From Rhizobium sp. CCGE 510 (lineage in GTDB: Bacteria; Pseudomonadota; Alphaproteobacteria; Rhizobiales; Rhizobiaceae): a stretch of 64,000 nt of DNA. The stretch spans positions 1 to 64,000 of the forward strand of contig NZ_AEYF01000013.1 of NCBI RefSeq assembly GCF_000292525.1, given 5' to 3'. Shown piece by piece: positions 8,379 through 15,385 of this stretch. The translations under genes and the position numbers were made by a program. The notes under the pieces are model-generated. The model saw nothing but the letters and a program-made list of their open reading frames with translations. It made no database searches and had not been told where the DNA came from. The first letter of the stretch is position 1, and each line of letters starts with the position of its first letter.

Positions 8379-8909
8379 ATGACTCTCTCGAAACGCGATT
8401 TTCTGAGGTTGAGCGGCAGCGCGGTTGCAGCCCTCGTCGCTGCCGCATCGCCGGTGACACTGACCCTTGCCGGCACGCTTCCCGTTCTGGCGGTCGAACG
8501 CGCACAGGCAAAGGATGGCAACAACGGCAATGGCGGCGGCAACGGCAATGGTGGCGGCAACGGCAATGGCAACGGGGGAGGGAATGGCAACGGCGGAGGA
8601 AATGGTAACGGCGGCGGGAATGGCAACGGCAATGGTGGCGGCAACGGAAACGGCGGTTCCGGGAATAGCTCCGGTGGAAGCTCCGGCAATAGTGCCGGAT
8701 CCTCATCATCTGCCACAGGGACCTCACAAGGATCGGGGGCGAGAGCGACCGAAGCTTCCGATGGTTCGATCGACGTCCGCCATTCAAACGGCATTACCGA
8801 AACCCTGCGGCGTGGCCGCTACGTCATGAAGGACGGAAAAGGCAGAACGATCATAAGCCGCCAAGCCACTGCTAATGATACCCGCCGGTTGGGCCGCTAC
8901 CTTCGCTAA
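8379..8909 (+). CDS. Exported Asn/Gly-repeat protein with Tat-like signal
   Basis: A 176-aa protein from ATG 8379 (ATG 8355, in frame, would add eight residues). It opens MTLSKRDFLRLSG, a KR variant of the twin-arginine motif, followed by a hydrophobic stretch and a likely Ala-x-Ala cleavage site near RAQA. Residues about 48-95 are a low-complexity run of NGNGGG units, then a Ser/Gly-rich linker. The C-terminal 50 residues are charged and non-repetitive, ending LGRYLR. Such Gly/Asn linkers occur in surface-associated proteins; no enzymatic motif is visible. Sites A/B and an EcfG-like promoter lie upstream. Function unknown. Confidence 0.7.
   Translation: MTLSKRDFLRLSGSAVAALVAAASPVTLTLAGTLPVLAVERAQAKDGNNGNGGGNGNGGGNGNGNGGGNGNGGGNGNGGGNGNGNGGGNGNGGSGNSSGGSSGNSAGSSSSATGTSQGSGARATEASDGSIDVRHSNGITETLRRGRYVMKDGKGRTIISRQATANDTRRLGRYLR
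8516..8665 (+). repeat. In-gene tandem repeat encoding NGNGGG units
   Basis: Variants of GGCAACGGCAATGGTGGC repeat in tandem in 9- and 18-bp steps, staying in frame. Third positions differ between units, so the protein repeat is better conserved than the DNA. Confidence 0.75.
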
Positions 8910-8930
8910 AGCGCCGCAAACTGGGTGGTT

Positions 8931-9554
8931 CTACTGCCGTTCGCGCCATTGCAGAGCCGCTTCAGTCCGGTTCGAGACGCCGAGCTTGCTCAGAATCTGA
9001 GTCATATGATGCTTCACCGTCTTTTCCTGCAGGTTGAGACGCAAGCCGATATGTTTGTTTGACAGACCTTGGGAGACCAGATCCATCACCTCGCGTTCTC
9101 GTGGCGTCAGATTATTTTTATCGGGTGCACTGCCGTGCAGCGAACTCTCCATCACCTTCGTGGACATGGTCGGCGAGATATATCGAGAGCCACTCAGCAC
9201 CGTCTGGATCGCTTCGGCGAGACCACGGGAGCCGACACCTTTGAGAACATAGCCCATTGCGCCCCGTTGCAGGGCTGTCAGCAGCGTGTCCACCTCCTCG
9301 GATACCGTCAACATCAGCACCTTAGTTGTCGGGCAGCGCGTCAGCACGTCGCCGATCGCCGACAGTCCGCCGCCGGGCATCGAGACATCGAGAAGCATGA
9401 TGTCGGGTCGGCTGTTCGACGCGATCATTGCTGCATCCTCACTGCTGGCGCCTTCTCCAACGACGGAAAAGTCGCTGATCTCCGACAGGCTGCGGGTTAC
9501 GCCCTCGCGGAAAAGCGGATGGTCGTCCACGACGCCGATAGTGATAGATGTCAT
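8931..9554 (-). CDS. NarL/LuxR-family response regulator
   Basis: A 207-aa two-component response regulator. The receiver domain (1-120) has the acidic pair in VVDDHPLF and the phospho-acceptor Asp in IMLLDVSMPGGG, plus a Lys near YVLKGVGS. The C-terminal LuxR helix-turn-helix covers LTPREREVMDLVSQGLSNKH and EKTVKHHMTQILSKLGVSNR. The start codon lies 2 bp after the stop of the upstream histidine kinase, its obvious partner. It is a natural candidate to bind the GGACYWARGTCC-like palindromes found upstream of surrounding genes; this link is inferred, not shown. Confidence 0.92.
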   Translation of the reverse strand: MTSITIGVVDDHPLFREGVTRSLSEISDFSVVGEGASSEDAAMIASNSRPDIMLLDVSMPGGGLSAIGDVLTRCPTTKVLMLTVSEEVDTLLTALQRGAMGYVLKGVGSRGLAEAIQTVLSGSRYISPTMSTKVMESSLHGSAPDKNNLTPREREVMDLVSQGLSNKHIGLRLNLQEKTVKHHMTQILSKLGVSNRTEAALQWRERQ

Positions 9555-9556
9555 CT

Positions 9557-10945
9557 CTAGTCTCCCACTTCCATAGGCTCGAAGGTCATGGTCACCGTCG
9601 TGCCTTCTTCGCCCGTTTTGACGTCGAAGGACCCTCCCAGGCTGTCGATGCGTTCGCGAAGTCCGACCAGGCCGAGGCTCGTCGGCCTCACCTCGGTCGG
9701 GTCGAAGCCATCGCCGCGGTCGCTCACCTCCACATGAACACGACCATTGCGCGAGACGGCTCTTACGGCCTGCTGAGCGCCGCCGCCATGGCGATAGGCG
9801 TTGTTCAATGCTTCCTGAACGAAGCGATAGATGCAGATCTTTACGGCAGGAGCGAGTTCGGGGCCATCATCGTCGACAATCGTGTCGACACGGGTTTCGG
9901 TCTTGCGCTGGTGCGCTTCGACCACCCGCGTGACGATCTCGCTGATCGAGGATTTCTCGATCTGCGGGAGCACCAGGCCGCTGCAGATATTACGAATTTC
10001 GGTCATTGCCTCTGCAAGACTCGAGCGTATCCAGGCCAGCTCCTTTTCACGCGTTTCGGGCTGGGTCGACGCATTGATCAACATATCGCTGTCCAGCCGC
10101 AATGAGGCATAGGCAATGTGCTGGGCTGGCCCGTCGTGCAGATCGGCACCGATGCTGCGCAGATAGGTTTCGTTGAGCGCCGCCACCCGCTGGGAGGCGC
10201 GCTGAAGCCGCCGCTGGAGCCCGCGGTTCTCTTCTAACAGTGCCGAAAGTTCGCTGACCCGTTCTTTGAGATCCTTGCGTTGCGCCTCTATCATGCGACT
10301 GCCCCGAAATACCAGAACGGAGAGAAGAAGAAAAAAGCTGGCTGTCAGGGCGGCGACGGCGCCCCAACTGCGAAGCCTGGCATGCGCCAGACTGTCACCT
10401 AATCCTTCTGCCGTCTCGTAGAACTCGATGACGGCGACCGCCTGTCCGGACCATGGCTGGAGCACCGGATTGTAGATTTCCATGAGCGGCTTGCCGAGCG
10501 TGCGCTCCTTGTCGCTTTCCGGATCGCTGGCGACCTCGTAGCGGGCGACGAGAGACCCTGCGAACGCGTTTCGAAGCTTGCCGTTTACCGCAAACTTCTT
10601 GCCCACCAGATCCTTCTCGTTCGAATAGAGGATAGTGCCGTCGCTTCGCCACAGCTTGAACGAAACAAGACGCCTGCCGAGCGCGCCCTGACCAAGCGTC
10701 TCGTCCAGAGCCTGAGCGCTGCCTTCGTCGAGCGGTGTTGCCTTTTGCATGTCGGGAAGCAGCGGTGCGACCACGCTGTCGACATAGAGTGCCGTCGCAG
10801 CACCGGAATTGTGGATGACGGCCTCTTCGATAAGGTGCGTCACGAGGATGCCCACCAGAAACATGGCGGCAATCGATATGAGCCCGCCCGCGATGAAGAA
10901 CTGGGAGGCGAGTGAGCGGGCATTCCAGCGGCGAAGCCAATTCAT
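9557..10945 (-). CDS. Sensor histidine kinase, NarX/UhpB type (HisKA_3)
   Basis: A 462-aa membrane kinase. One membrane segment lies at about residues 15-35 and another at about 195-215, framing a periplasmic sensor region of about 160 residues. A coiled coil follows (LKERVSELSALLEENRGLQ). The phospho-acceptor His is in SIGADLHDGPAQHIAYASLR, typical of HisKA_3. ATP-binding boxes are FVQEALNNAYRHG (N box), VSDRGDGFDP (G1) and SLGLVGLRERIDSLGG (G2). It is transcribed just before the response regulator. A 58-aa membrane protein lies 63 bp upstream on the same strand and may share its promoter. The signal is unknown. Confidence 0.9.
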   Translation of the reverse strand: MNWLRRWNARSLASQFFIAGGLISIAAMFLVGILVTHLIEEAVIHNSGAATALYVDSVVAPLLPDMQKATPLDEGSAQALDETLGQGALGRRLVSFKLWRSDGTILYSNEKDLVGKKFAVNGKLRNAFAGSLVARYEVASDPESDKERTLGKPLMEIYNPVLQPWSGQAVAVIEFYETAEGLGDSLAHARLRSWGAVAALTASFFLLLSVLVFRGSRMIEAQRKDLKERVSELSALLEENRGLQRRLQRASQRVAALNETYLRSIGADLHDGPAQHIAYASLRLDSDMLINASTQPETREKELAWIRSSLAEAMTEIRNICSGLVLPQIEKSSISEIVTRVVEAHQRKTETRVDTIVDDDGPELAPAVKICIYRFVQEALNNAYRHGGGAQQAVRAVSRNGRVHVEVSDRGDGFDPTEVRPTSLGLVGLRERIDSLGGSFDVKTGEEGTTVTMTFEPMEVGD

Positions 10946-11008
10946 TTTGATACCGGTAAGAGACTTGCCGACTAACCTATCGCTTCTTCAAGATTTTTCC
11001 AGACAACG

Positions 11009-11185
11009 TCAGGGTAGATCCCTGGTATCGAAGATTTCGGCGCCCCTTATGCTTTCAGTCAACTGGAGCGAGCCTCCTGACATGGCGGCGCCGAAGACAT
11101 AGAGAAGCGCAGCGAGAACGACGACAAGGGCGATGACGGACATGTTGCAGGCGTCATTGACGCGGGATCTGTTAGTCTGGGCCAT
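11009..11185 (-). CDS. Small single-pass membrane protein (58 aa)
   Basis: A short gene supported by AAGGAGAT seven bases before ATG 11185 and by an EcfG-type promoter further upstream. The product starts MAQTNRSRVNDACN, has one membrane segment (MSVIALVVVLAALLYVFGAA, residues 15-34) and a polar tail containing QLTESIRGAEIFDTRDLP. No family recognised. It lies directly upstream of the histidine kinase on the same strand, so it could be a small accessory or modulator of the sensor; this is inference from position. Confidence 0.7.
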   Translation of the reverse strand: MAQTNRSRVNDACNMSVIALVVVLAALLYVFGAAMSGGSLQLTESIRGAEIFDTRDLP

Positions 11186-11210
11186 ATCTGGATCTCCTTC
11201 ACCCCTTCGA

Positions 11211-11235
11211 AACGGCGCGGTCCTATCCGCGTTCC
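11211..11235 (-). promoter_or_regulatory. EcfG-type promoter for the 58-aa gene and possibly the kinase operon
   Basis: Read on the minus strand: GGAAC (11235-11231), a 16-bp spacer, CGTT (11214-11211). This matches the alphaproteobacterial general-stress sigma consensus exactly. The start codon at 11185 lies 25 bp downstream of the -10 element. Confidence 0.65.
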
Positions 11236-11264
11236 ACCCCCGGGACTTCGGTCTGACAGGCCTA

Positions 11265-11276
11265 GGACCTAGGTCC
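11265..11276. promoter_or_regulatory. Putative operator palindrome (site C)
   Basis: GGACCTAGGTCC is a perfect 12-bp palindrome, preceded by an overlapping CCTAGG. It lies between the divergent 58-aa gene and the methyltransferase gene, 29 bp upstream of the minus-strand EcfG-type -35 element. It is the most symmetric member of the site family. Confidence 0.55.
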
Positions 11277-11352
11277 GGCCCCCGTGGACGCCAGCAGATT
11301 CAGTCATATTTCAGCACTGAATGGTTCGAGGCTTGGAGATTTGCGAGTGACA

Positions 11353-12198
11353 ATGTCTGCCGACATCGAAAACGGCGCCCGCGCCGCATTTGCCAGTTCT
11401 CCTGCACCATTCGATGAAGGTGTGGCCGAGCTTTACCAGACACTTCTTGTGCCGGTGCTCTTCGAGCCCTATGCGGCGGAGATGGCGATCGCCGCCGACC
11501 GGTCGAAACCTGGCAGCGTTCTCGAACTCGCTGCGGGAACGGGCGCCTTGACCCGCGCTCTGCGCGCGACGCTTGATCCGCCGACCGAGATCGTGGCCAC
11601 CGACCTCAGCCGGGCGATGATCGACATCGGTGCGCCGTCGGTGACGATGTCGCGGACTCACTGGATGCACGCCGATGCCCAAAATCTCCCGTTCGCGCCC
11701 GAGATGTTCGATCTCGTCGTCTGCCAGTTCGGCGCGATGTTCTTTCCCGATAAGGTGAAGGCCTATGGCGAGGCGAAAAGAGTGCTGCGCAGCAAAGGCC
11801 GTTTCCTGTTCTCGACGTGGGATGCACTCGCCGCCAACGACTTCGCGAGATCCGTGGACGAATGCCTTGCAAGCCTCTTCGCATCCGATCCCCCGGATTT
11901 TCTCAGGCGCTTACCATATTCCTACTTCGACCGCGGCGCGATCAAGGCGCAGATGTCCTCCGCCGGGTTTGAGGCGGTTACCTGCGATCGGCTCGGATTG
12001 ACCTCGGTCGCGGCCACAGCGCACGACGTCGCGGTCGCCTTCTGCCAAGGCACGCTGCTCCGGGGAGAGATCGAATGGCGGGCGCCGGAGCGCATGTCCG
12101 AGATCGTCGACGAGGTGGCAGAGCGAGTGCAAGCGCGGCACGGAGCTTGTCCTAACGGCAGCATGAGTGCGTTGGTGGTCGTCGGCCGCGCTCCATAA
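11353..12198 (+). CDS. Class I SAM-dependent methyltransferase
   Basis: A 281-aa protein with a Rossmann-type methyltransferase fold. Motif I is VLELAAGTGALTRAL, the acidic residue after strand 2 is in VATDLSRAMID, and LPFAPEMFDLVVCQFGAMFF is the motif IV region. FLFSTWDALAANDFA closes the core as in UbiE/Methyltransf_11 enzymes. The frame is open from ATG 11284, but that start would overlap the operator region, so ATG 11353 (MSADIENG) is preferred; neither has a strong ribosome site. The substrate is unknown. It diverges from the stress-regulated 58-aa gene. Confidence 0.82.
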   Translation: MSADIENGARAAFASSPAPFDEGVAELYQTLLVPVLFEPYAAEMAIAADRSKPGSVLELAAGTGALTRALRATLDPPTEIVATDLSRAMIDIGAPSVTMSRTHWMHADAQNLPFAPEMFDLVVCQFGAMFFPDKVKAYGEAKRVLRSKGRFLFSTWDALAANDFARSVDECLASLFASDPPDFLRRLPYSYFDRGAIKAQMSSAGFEAVTCDRLGLTSVAATAHDVAVAFCQGTLLRGEIEWRAPERMSEIVDEVAERVQARHGACPNGSMSALVVVGRAP

Positions 12199-12259
12199 CG
12201 CCCTTCAGCCAACCTTTCACGCCAATCATCTGGATCCTTCAAAAAGCCTGTCCAGCGAT

Positions 12260-12541
12260 CTATGACGGCTCTCCGGCCTTCTGCTCGGTCGTATAGGAAG
12301 GTTCGTGCATGGCGCCGATGACGTGCTGCTCGATCTCGAAGCAGACTTGGTCGTACTCCCGCACCCGGCTGGAGTTGAACCCTTGTCTGCGAACAGAATC
12401 GCGCGCTTCGACGGCCATCTGGTAGGCCTCGAAGAGTTCGAGTTGCCGCGGTTCGCGCGCTTCCATGATCAGCGTCCGCATCTCCGGCAGACGCATTGCC
12501 AGGCGCCTGCGTCCCGCCTCCCTGCGGTTGGATCGTGCCAT
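12260..12541 (-). CDS. Hypothetical basic protein (93 aa)
   Basis: A 93-aa, strongly basic N-terminus (MARSNRREAGRRRLAMR) followed by predicted helices (LPEMRTLIMEAREPRQLELF). ATG 12541 is chosen because AGGAGG lies 9 bp upstream; the longer in-frame start has no such signal. No domain recognised. It diverges from the DUF1236 gene at 12742, sharing an upstream region that holds two candidate operator sites. Confidence 0.55.
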   Translation of the reverse strand: MARSNRREAGRRRLAMRLPEMRTLIMEAREPRQLELFEAYQMAVEARDSVRRQGFNSSRVREYDQVCFEIEQHVIGAMHEPSYTTEQKAGEPS

Positions 12542-12627
12542 CTCCTTCAGCCTCCTGCCTATGCGGGGAATGATCGGGGCCTTTCGATCTGAAAGTAGCG
12601 CCGGCAACGGACATTGACATGGATTTG

Positions 12628-12661
12628 GGACCAAAGGCCGAGATCGATCAGACTGAGGTCC
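12628..12661. promoter_or_regulatory. Two putative operator palindromes (sites D and E)
   Basis: Site D is GGACCAAAGGCC (12628-12639) and site E is AGACTGAGGTCC (12650-12661). They start 22 bp apart and belong to the same site family as 8256, 11265, 14898 and 16289. Site E ends 7 bp before an EcfG-type -35 element. Confidence 0.45.
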
Positions 12662-12668
12662 GGGGCGT

Positions 12669-12693
12669 GGAACGACCCCGCCTCCAGCTAGTT
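12669..12693 (+). promoter_or_regulatory. EcfG-type promoter
   Basis: GGAAC at 12669-12673, 16-bp spacer, AGTT at 12690-12693: three of four -10 bases match the CGTT consensus. It lies 48 bp before the ATG of the DUF1236 gene. Confidence 0.5.
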
Positions 12694-12741
12694 GGTTTGG
12701 CAGCGGTCACCAAGGTCGCTTCAAAACAGAAGGAGGAAAAT

Positions 12742-13140
12742 ATGCTCTCCAAGCTTATCGTCTGTGCGGCAACTGCCGCGACCCTCATGTCGGGCGTCGC
12801 ATTCGCCCAGTCCTCGACCGTCAATGGTGCGGCCGGCGGCGCAGTCACCGGAGCGATTGTCGGCGGTCCAGTCGGCGCTGCTGTCGGCGGTGTTGCCGGC
12901 GCTATCGTCGGCACCGCGATCGATCCGCCGCCGCAGAAGGTCGTCACCTATGTCCGCGAGGCTCCGGCACCGTCGGCGCGCGTGGTCGTAAAGGAGAAGG
13001 TTGTCGTCGGACAGCCGTTGCCGGAGACGGTCGTCGTGACGCCTATCCCGGATGATCCGACATATGCCTATGCGGTGGTCAATGACGAACGTGTCATCGT
13101 CGAACCGTCGTCTCGCAAGGTCATCCAGGTCATCAAGTGA
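12742..13140 (+). CDS. DUF1236-family exported protein
   Basis: A 132-aa secreted protein. ATG 12742 follows AGGAGG and begins a clear signal peptide (MLSKLIVCAATAATLMSGVAFAQ, cut after AFA). A Gly/Ala-rich segment (about 25-55) looks like a glycine-zipper membrane-contact region. The C-terminal half has TYVREAPAPSARVVV, then PDDPTYAYAVVNDERVIVEP, the DUF1236 pattern common in rhizobial envelope proteins. The biochemical role is unknown. Operator sites D/E and an EcfG-type promoter lie upstream, which suggests stress induction. A second DUF1236 gene follows 110 bp downstream. Confidence 0.8.
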   Translation: MLSKLIVCAATAATLMSGVAFAQSSTVNGAAGGAVTGAIVGGPVGAAVGGVAGAIVGTAIDPPPQKVVTYVREAPAPSARVVVKEKVVVGQPLPETVVVTPIPDDPTYAYAVVNDERVIVEPSSRKVIQVIK

Positions 13141-13151
13141 CTTGATCCTCC

Positions 13152-13228
13152 ACGCGGCCCTCTGCCGCGTCCCTTCGGAAATCATCGTTTAGATCAGCCG
13201 CACGACGACGGCAGCGTCGTCGTGCGGC
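13152..13228 (+). terminator. Two stem-loops between the DUF1236 genes
   Basis: The first stem is ACGCGGC (13152-13158) with GCCGCGT (13164-13170). The second is a perfect 14-bp stem (13197-13210 with 13215-13228) closed by a GCAG loop. Neither is followed by a T run, so they may serve as an mRNA-stability or attenuation element rather than a classical terminator. Confidence 0.4.
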
Positions 13229-13250
13229 CGAAAAAGCAAAAGAGATTGTT

Positions 13251-14090
13251 ATGAAGAGCAAGACACTCGCCGTCCTGATGACGGCACTCTCGATCGGTGT
13301 TTCGCCGGTTGGCATCATGTCCGCCTCCGCGCAGGATGCGCCGATTCTTCCCAAGAAGGGGGCGGCCCAAAGCGGCCAATCCAGCGGTGGTGTGACCCAG
13401 CAGCCGGATGCGGGCGGCACCTCCTCCTCAGGCGGCGCAGGCGCATCGACCGGCCAAGGCACGCAGCAGCCTTCGGGCTCTGACGCGAGTTCGTCGGGTG
13501 CAACCCCGGGAACCACCACCGACGGATCCTCCGGTAAAGCGGTCACCGAGCCCAACACCAACGCACAGTCAGGAAGCTCCGATAGCGCGAAGACGCCGAA
13601 GTCCGGTCAGTCCCCGACGGAAGGTCAGAAGCCTGCCGGAAGCCAAGACACCGGCACCTCTTCCGGGACCTCGAATGGCTCGGGCGAAACTCAAAAGTCC
13701 GGAGACGCCGCGAAGTCTTCCGGCGGTTCGACCGAAACCCAGTCGAACAGCAAGACAAGCGTCGAGAACAACAACACAACGGTCGACAGCAACACAAAGA
13801 ACTCCGCCAAGACCGAAACGAACACGACCAACGTCAACATCTCGGTGGAGCAGCAGACGGAAATCCGCACTGTCGTGAAGGACGTTCATATCGAGCCGGT
13901 TCGTGAGACGGATTTCACGGTCTCTGTCGGCACGACCATCCCGAAGAAGATCAGGCTCGAGCCGCTGCCGCCGCGCATCATCGAGATCGTACCGCAGTAC
14001 AAGGCCTACCGTTTCTTCCTCCTGGCGGATGGCCGGATCGTCATCGTCGACCCTTCCGCTTTCACGATCGTCTACATCATCTCGGCATAA
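13251..14090 (+). CDS. DUF1236-family exported protein with long Ser/Thr/Gly linker
   Basis: A 279-aa exported protein. A signal peptide covers about residues 1-27 (…GIMSASAQ). Residues about 30-195 are low complexity, rich in Ser, Thr, Gly, Gln and Asn (for example SNSKTSVENNNTTVDSNTKN), typical of a disordered cell-surface linker. The C-terminal 60 residues (PKKIRLEPLPPRIIEIVPQY, then FLLADGRIVIVDP) form the DUF1236 domain. It probably arose from the same ancestor as the upstream DUF1236 gene plus a linker. Function unknown; envelope location inferred. Confidence 0.8.
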   Translation: MKSKTLAVLMTALSIGVSPVGIMSASAQDAPILPKKGAAQSGQSSGGVTQQPDAGGTSSSGGAGASTGQGTQQPSGSDASSSGATPGTTTDGSSGKAVTEPNTNAQSGSSDSAKTPKSGQSPTEGQKPAGSQDTGTSSGTSNGSGETQKSGDAAKSSGGSTETQSNSKTSVENNNTTVDSNTKNSAKTETNTTNVNISVEQQTEIRTVVKDVHIEPVRETDFTVSVGTTIPKKIRLEPLPPRIIEIVPQYKAYRFFLLADGRIVIVDPSAFTIVYIISA

Positions 14091-14139
14091 CAGCCGGCGC
14101 CCGGCGGCGAGCGCCGCCGCCGGGCCTGAGGAGAGGCAC

Positions 14140-14307
14140 ATGATCTATTCCGAAGAGAAATCCGCTGGTTTGGCCCTGCCGCTGATCGCGATCCTGCTAG
14201 CGATCGCCGGCATCCTCGCCATGCTTGTCGCCACCGGCGGCCGGCATGGCAGCCCGGCCGGCCGCGTCTGGGTTCCGCAGGCGCAACAGCAGGGGGCGGG
14301 ACGATGA
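14140..14307 (+). CDS. Small membrane protein (55 aa)
   Basis: Starts MIYSEEKSAG at ATG 14140, with GAGGAGAGG a few bases upstream. One membrane segment covers about residues 11-32 (LALPLIAILLAIAGILAMLV), followed by a Gly/Gln-rich tail. The stop TGA overlaps the ATG of the next gene (14304), indicating translational coupling with the BA14K-type protein. No family recognised. Confidence 0.65.
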   Translation: MIYSEEKSAGLALPLIAILLAIAGILAMLVATGGRHGSPAGRVWVPQAQQQGAGR

Positions 14308-14873
14308 ACGCGCTCGCATCCGTCGCCTTTGGAATCGTCAGCTCCGTCGGGGCTTGCATAGCCGCCGCATCCGTTGCCTCCCACGTCGTGGCGGATTCCG
14401 AGCCTCATGCCTTCCAGGATCTTGCGGAGCCCGATCTCTGGACGACGCAACCCGTGAAAGTAGACCCTCGGCTGCAGCGTTATGAGCGAATTGCGCCTCT
14501 CTATTCCAGCTATGTCACAGAGGCGCCGGCGATCATGACGGCAATGGCGAAGCGGGAACCCGGTGGCTCGTCAAGCGAGCGCTTGGCACCGCCGCCAAAA
14601 TTTACGGCCGAGCACCTCGCCTGGTGCGGACAACGTTACCGCTCATTCGATCCTGCGACCAATACCTATCGATCCTATAGCGGTGAGATCCGCGCCTGCT
14701 CTTCGCCAAACCAGCCTGATATAGCCGAGACCGATGGAGGCGCAGGCACGAAGGCGGCGGCTTGGTGCGCCTCTCGCTATAGGTCGTATCGGCCGGATGA
14801 CAACACTTATCAACCATGGGACGGCCCGCGGCGCACCTGCGACGCGCCGGTGCTCGTGGCGACGAGCAATTGA
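14304..14873 (+). CDS. BA14K-like family exported protein
   Basis: A 189-aa exported protein with an N-terminal hydrophobic signal (about residues 1-29). Two BA14K-like repeats are visible: HLAWCGQRYRSFDPATNTY followed by RSYSGEIRAC, and AWCASRYRSYRPDDNTYQPW followed by DGPRRTC. Each holds the W-C…RYRS-[FY]-[DR]-P…NTY…C pattern of the family, first described as an immunoreactive Brucella protein. The two Cys per repeat may form disulphides in the periplasm. Coupled to the 55-aa membrane protein upstream. Confidence 0.85.
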   Translation: MNALASVAFGIVSSVGACIAAASVASHVVADSEPHAFQDLAEPDLWTTQPVKVDPRLQRYERIAPLYSSYVTEAPAIMTAMAKREPGGSSSERLAPPPKFTAEHLAWCGQRYRSFDPATNTYRSYSGEIRACSSPNQPDIAETDGGAGTKAAAWCASRYRSYRPDDNTYQPWDGPRRTCDAPVLVATSN

Positions 14874-14897
14874 TCATCGCCGTGTCGAGCCGCAATG

Positions 14898-14909
14898 GGA
14901 CCAAAGTCC
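14898..14909. promoter_or_regulatory. Putative operator palindrome (site F)
   Basis: GGACCAAAGTCC, 57 bp before the ATG of the 104-aa gene at 14966. It differs from site A (8256) at one position. No GGAAC promoter follows at the spacing seen for sites B and G. Confidence 0.5.
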
Positions 14910-14965
14910 GTATTGCAAACGCTACGGTTGTGATATCGGTTGTGTTAACGGTCGGGGAGCAGGGG

Positions 14966-15280
14966 ATGGCGACGACGCTGATAACGGAAATCCAGAGGGC
15001 GCAGATCAGGCTACGGTCCTTGAGCAGGGCGGACAGGGGAGCCCTTATCATCCGCATTCTGCGCGAGCTGAAGACGCATCGGCAAGAGGCTCTCGCCAAC
15101 GTGCCGGCCGAGCGCTGCGTCTGGATCGACAGGCTCATCGCCTCCGTTTCCTCGACGATATCGGAAATTATCGGCATGCCGGACGGCGAGTTCAATCGGG
15201 TCTTGAACGAGTTCGAAAAGCTTATGGCGACGCTGCACGATATTTCGCGTGCGGACGATCGATTGAAGACAATTCACTGA
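14966..15280 (+). CDS. Hypothetical helical protein (104 aa)
   Basis: Begins MATTLITEIQRAQIRLRSLS at ATG 14966, preceded by GGGGAGCAGGGG; the frame is open further upstream but without a start signal and across operator site F. The protein is almost entirely predicted helix, with no signal peptide or membrane segment. No family recognised. It belongs to the stress/envelope cluster by position and by its operator-like site. Confidence 0.55.
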   Translation: MATTLITEIQRAQIRLRSLSRADRGALIIRILRELKTHRQEALANVPAERCVWIDRLIASVSSTISEIIGMPDGEFNRVLNEFEKLMATLHDISRADDRLKTIH

Positions 15281-15385
15281 GGGCCTGCGGTCTTGTCGAT
15301 CGCAATCGTCGTTCTTGCTGATTGAAAATTAGGGGAGGGTGTCGCCCATCGGCAACCGATCCCATCGCGCAAGCGTTCTCCTTTC

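Noticed and set aside
8516-8665. Possible CRISPR-like or minisatellite array
   Set aside because: Units are in frame within a coding gene, vary at third codon positions and have no spacers.
13141-13250. EcfG-type promoter before the second DUF1236 gene
   Set aside because: A GGAAA occurs, but no CGTT at 16-17 bp spacing; likely read-through from the first gene.
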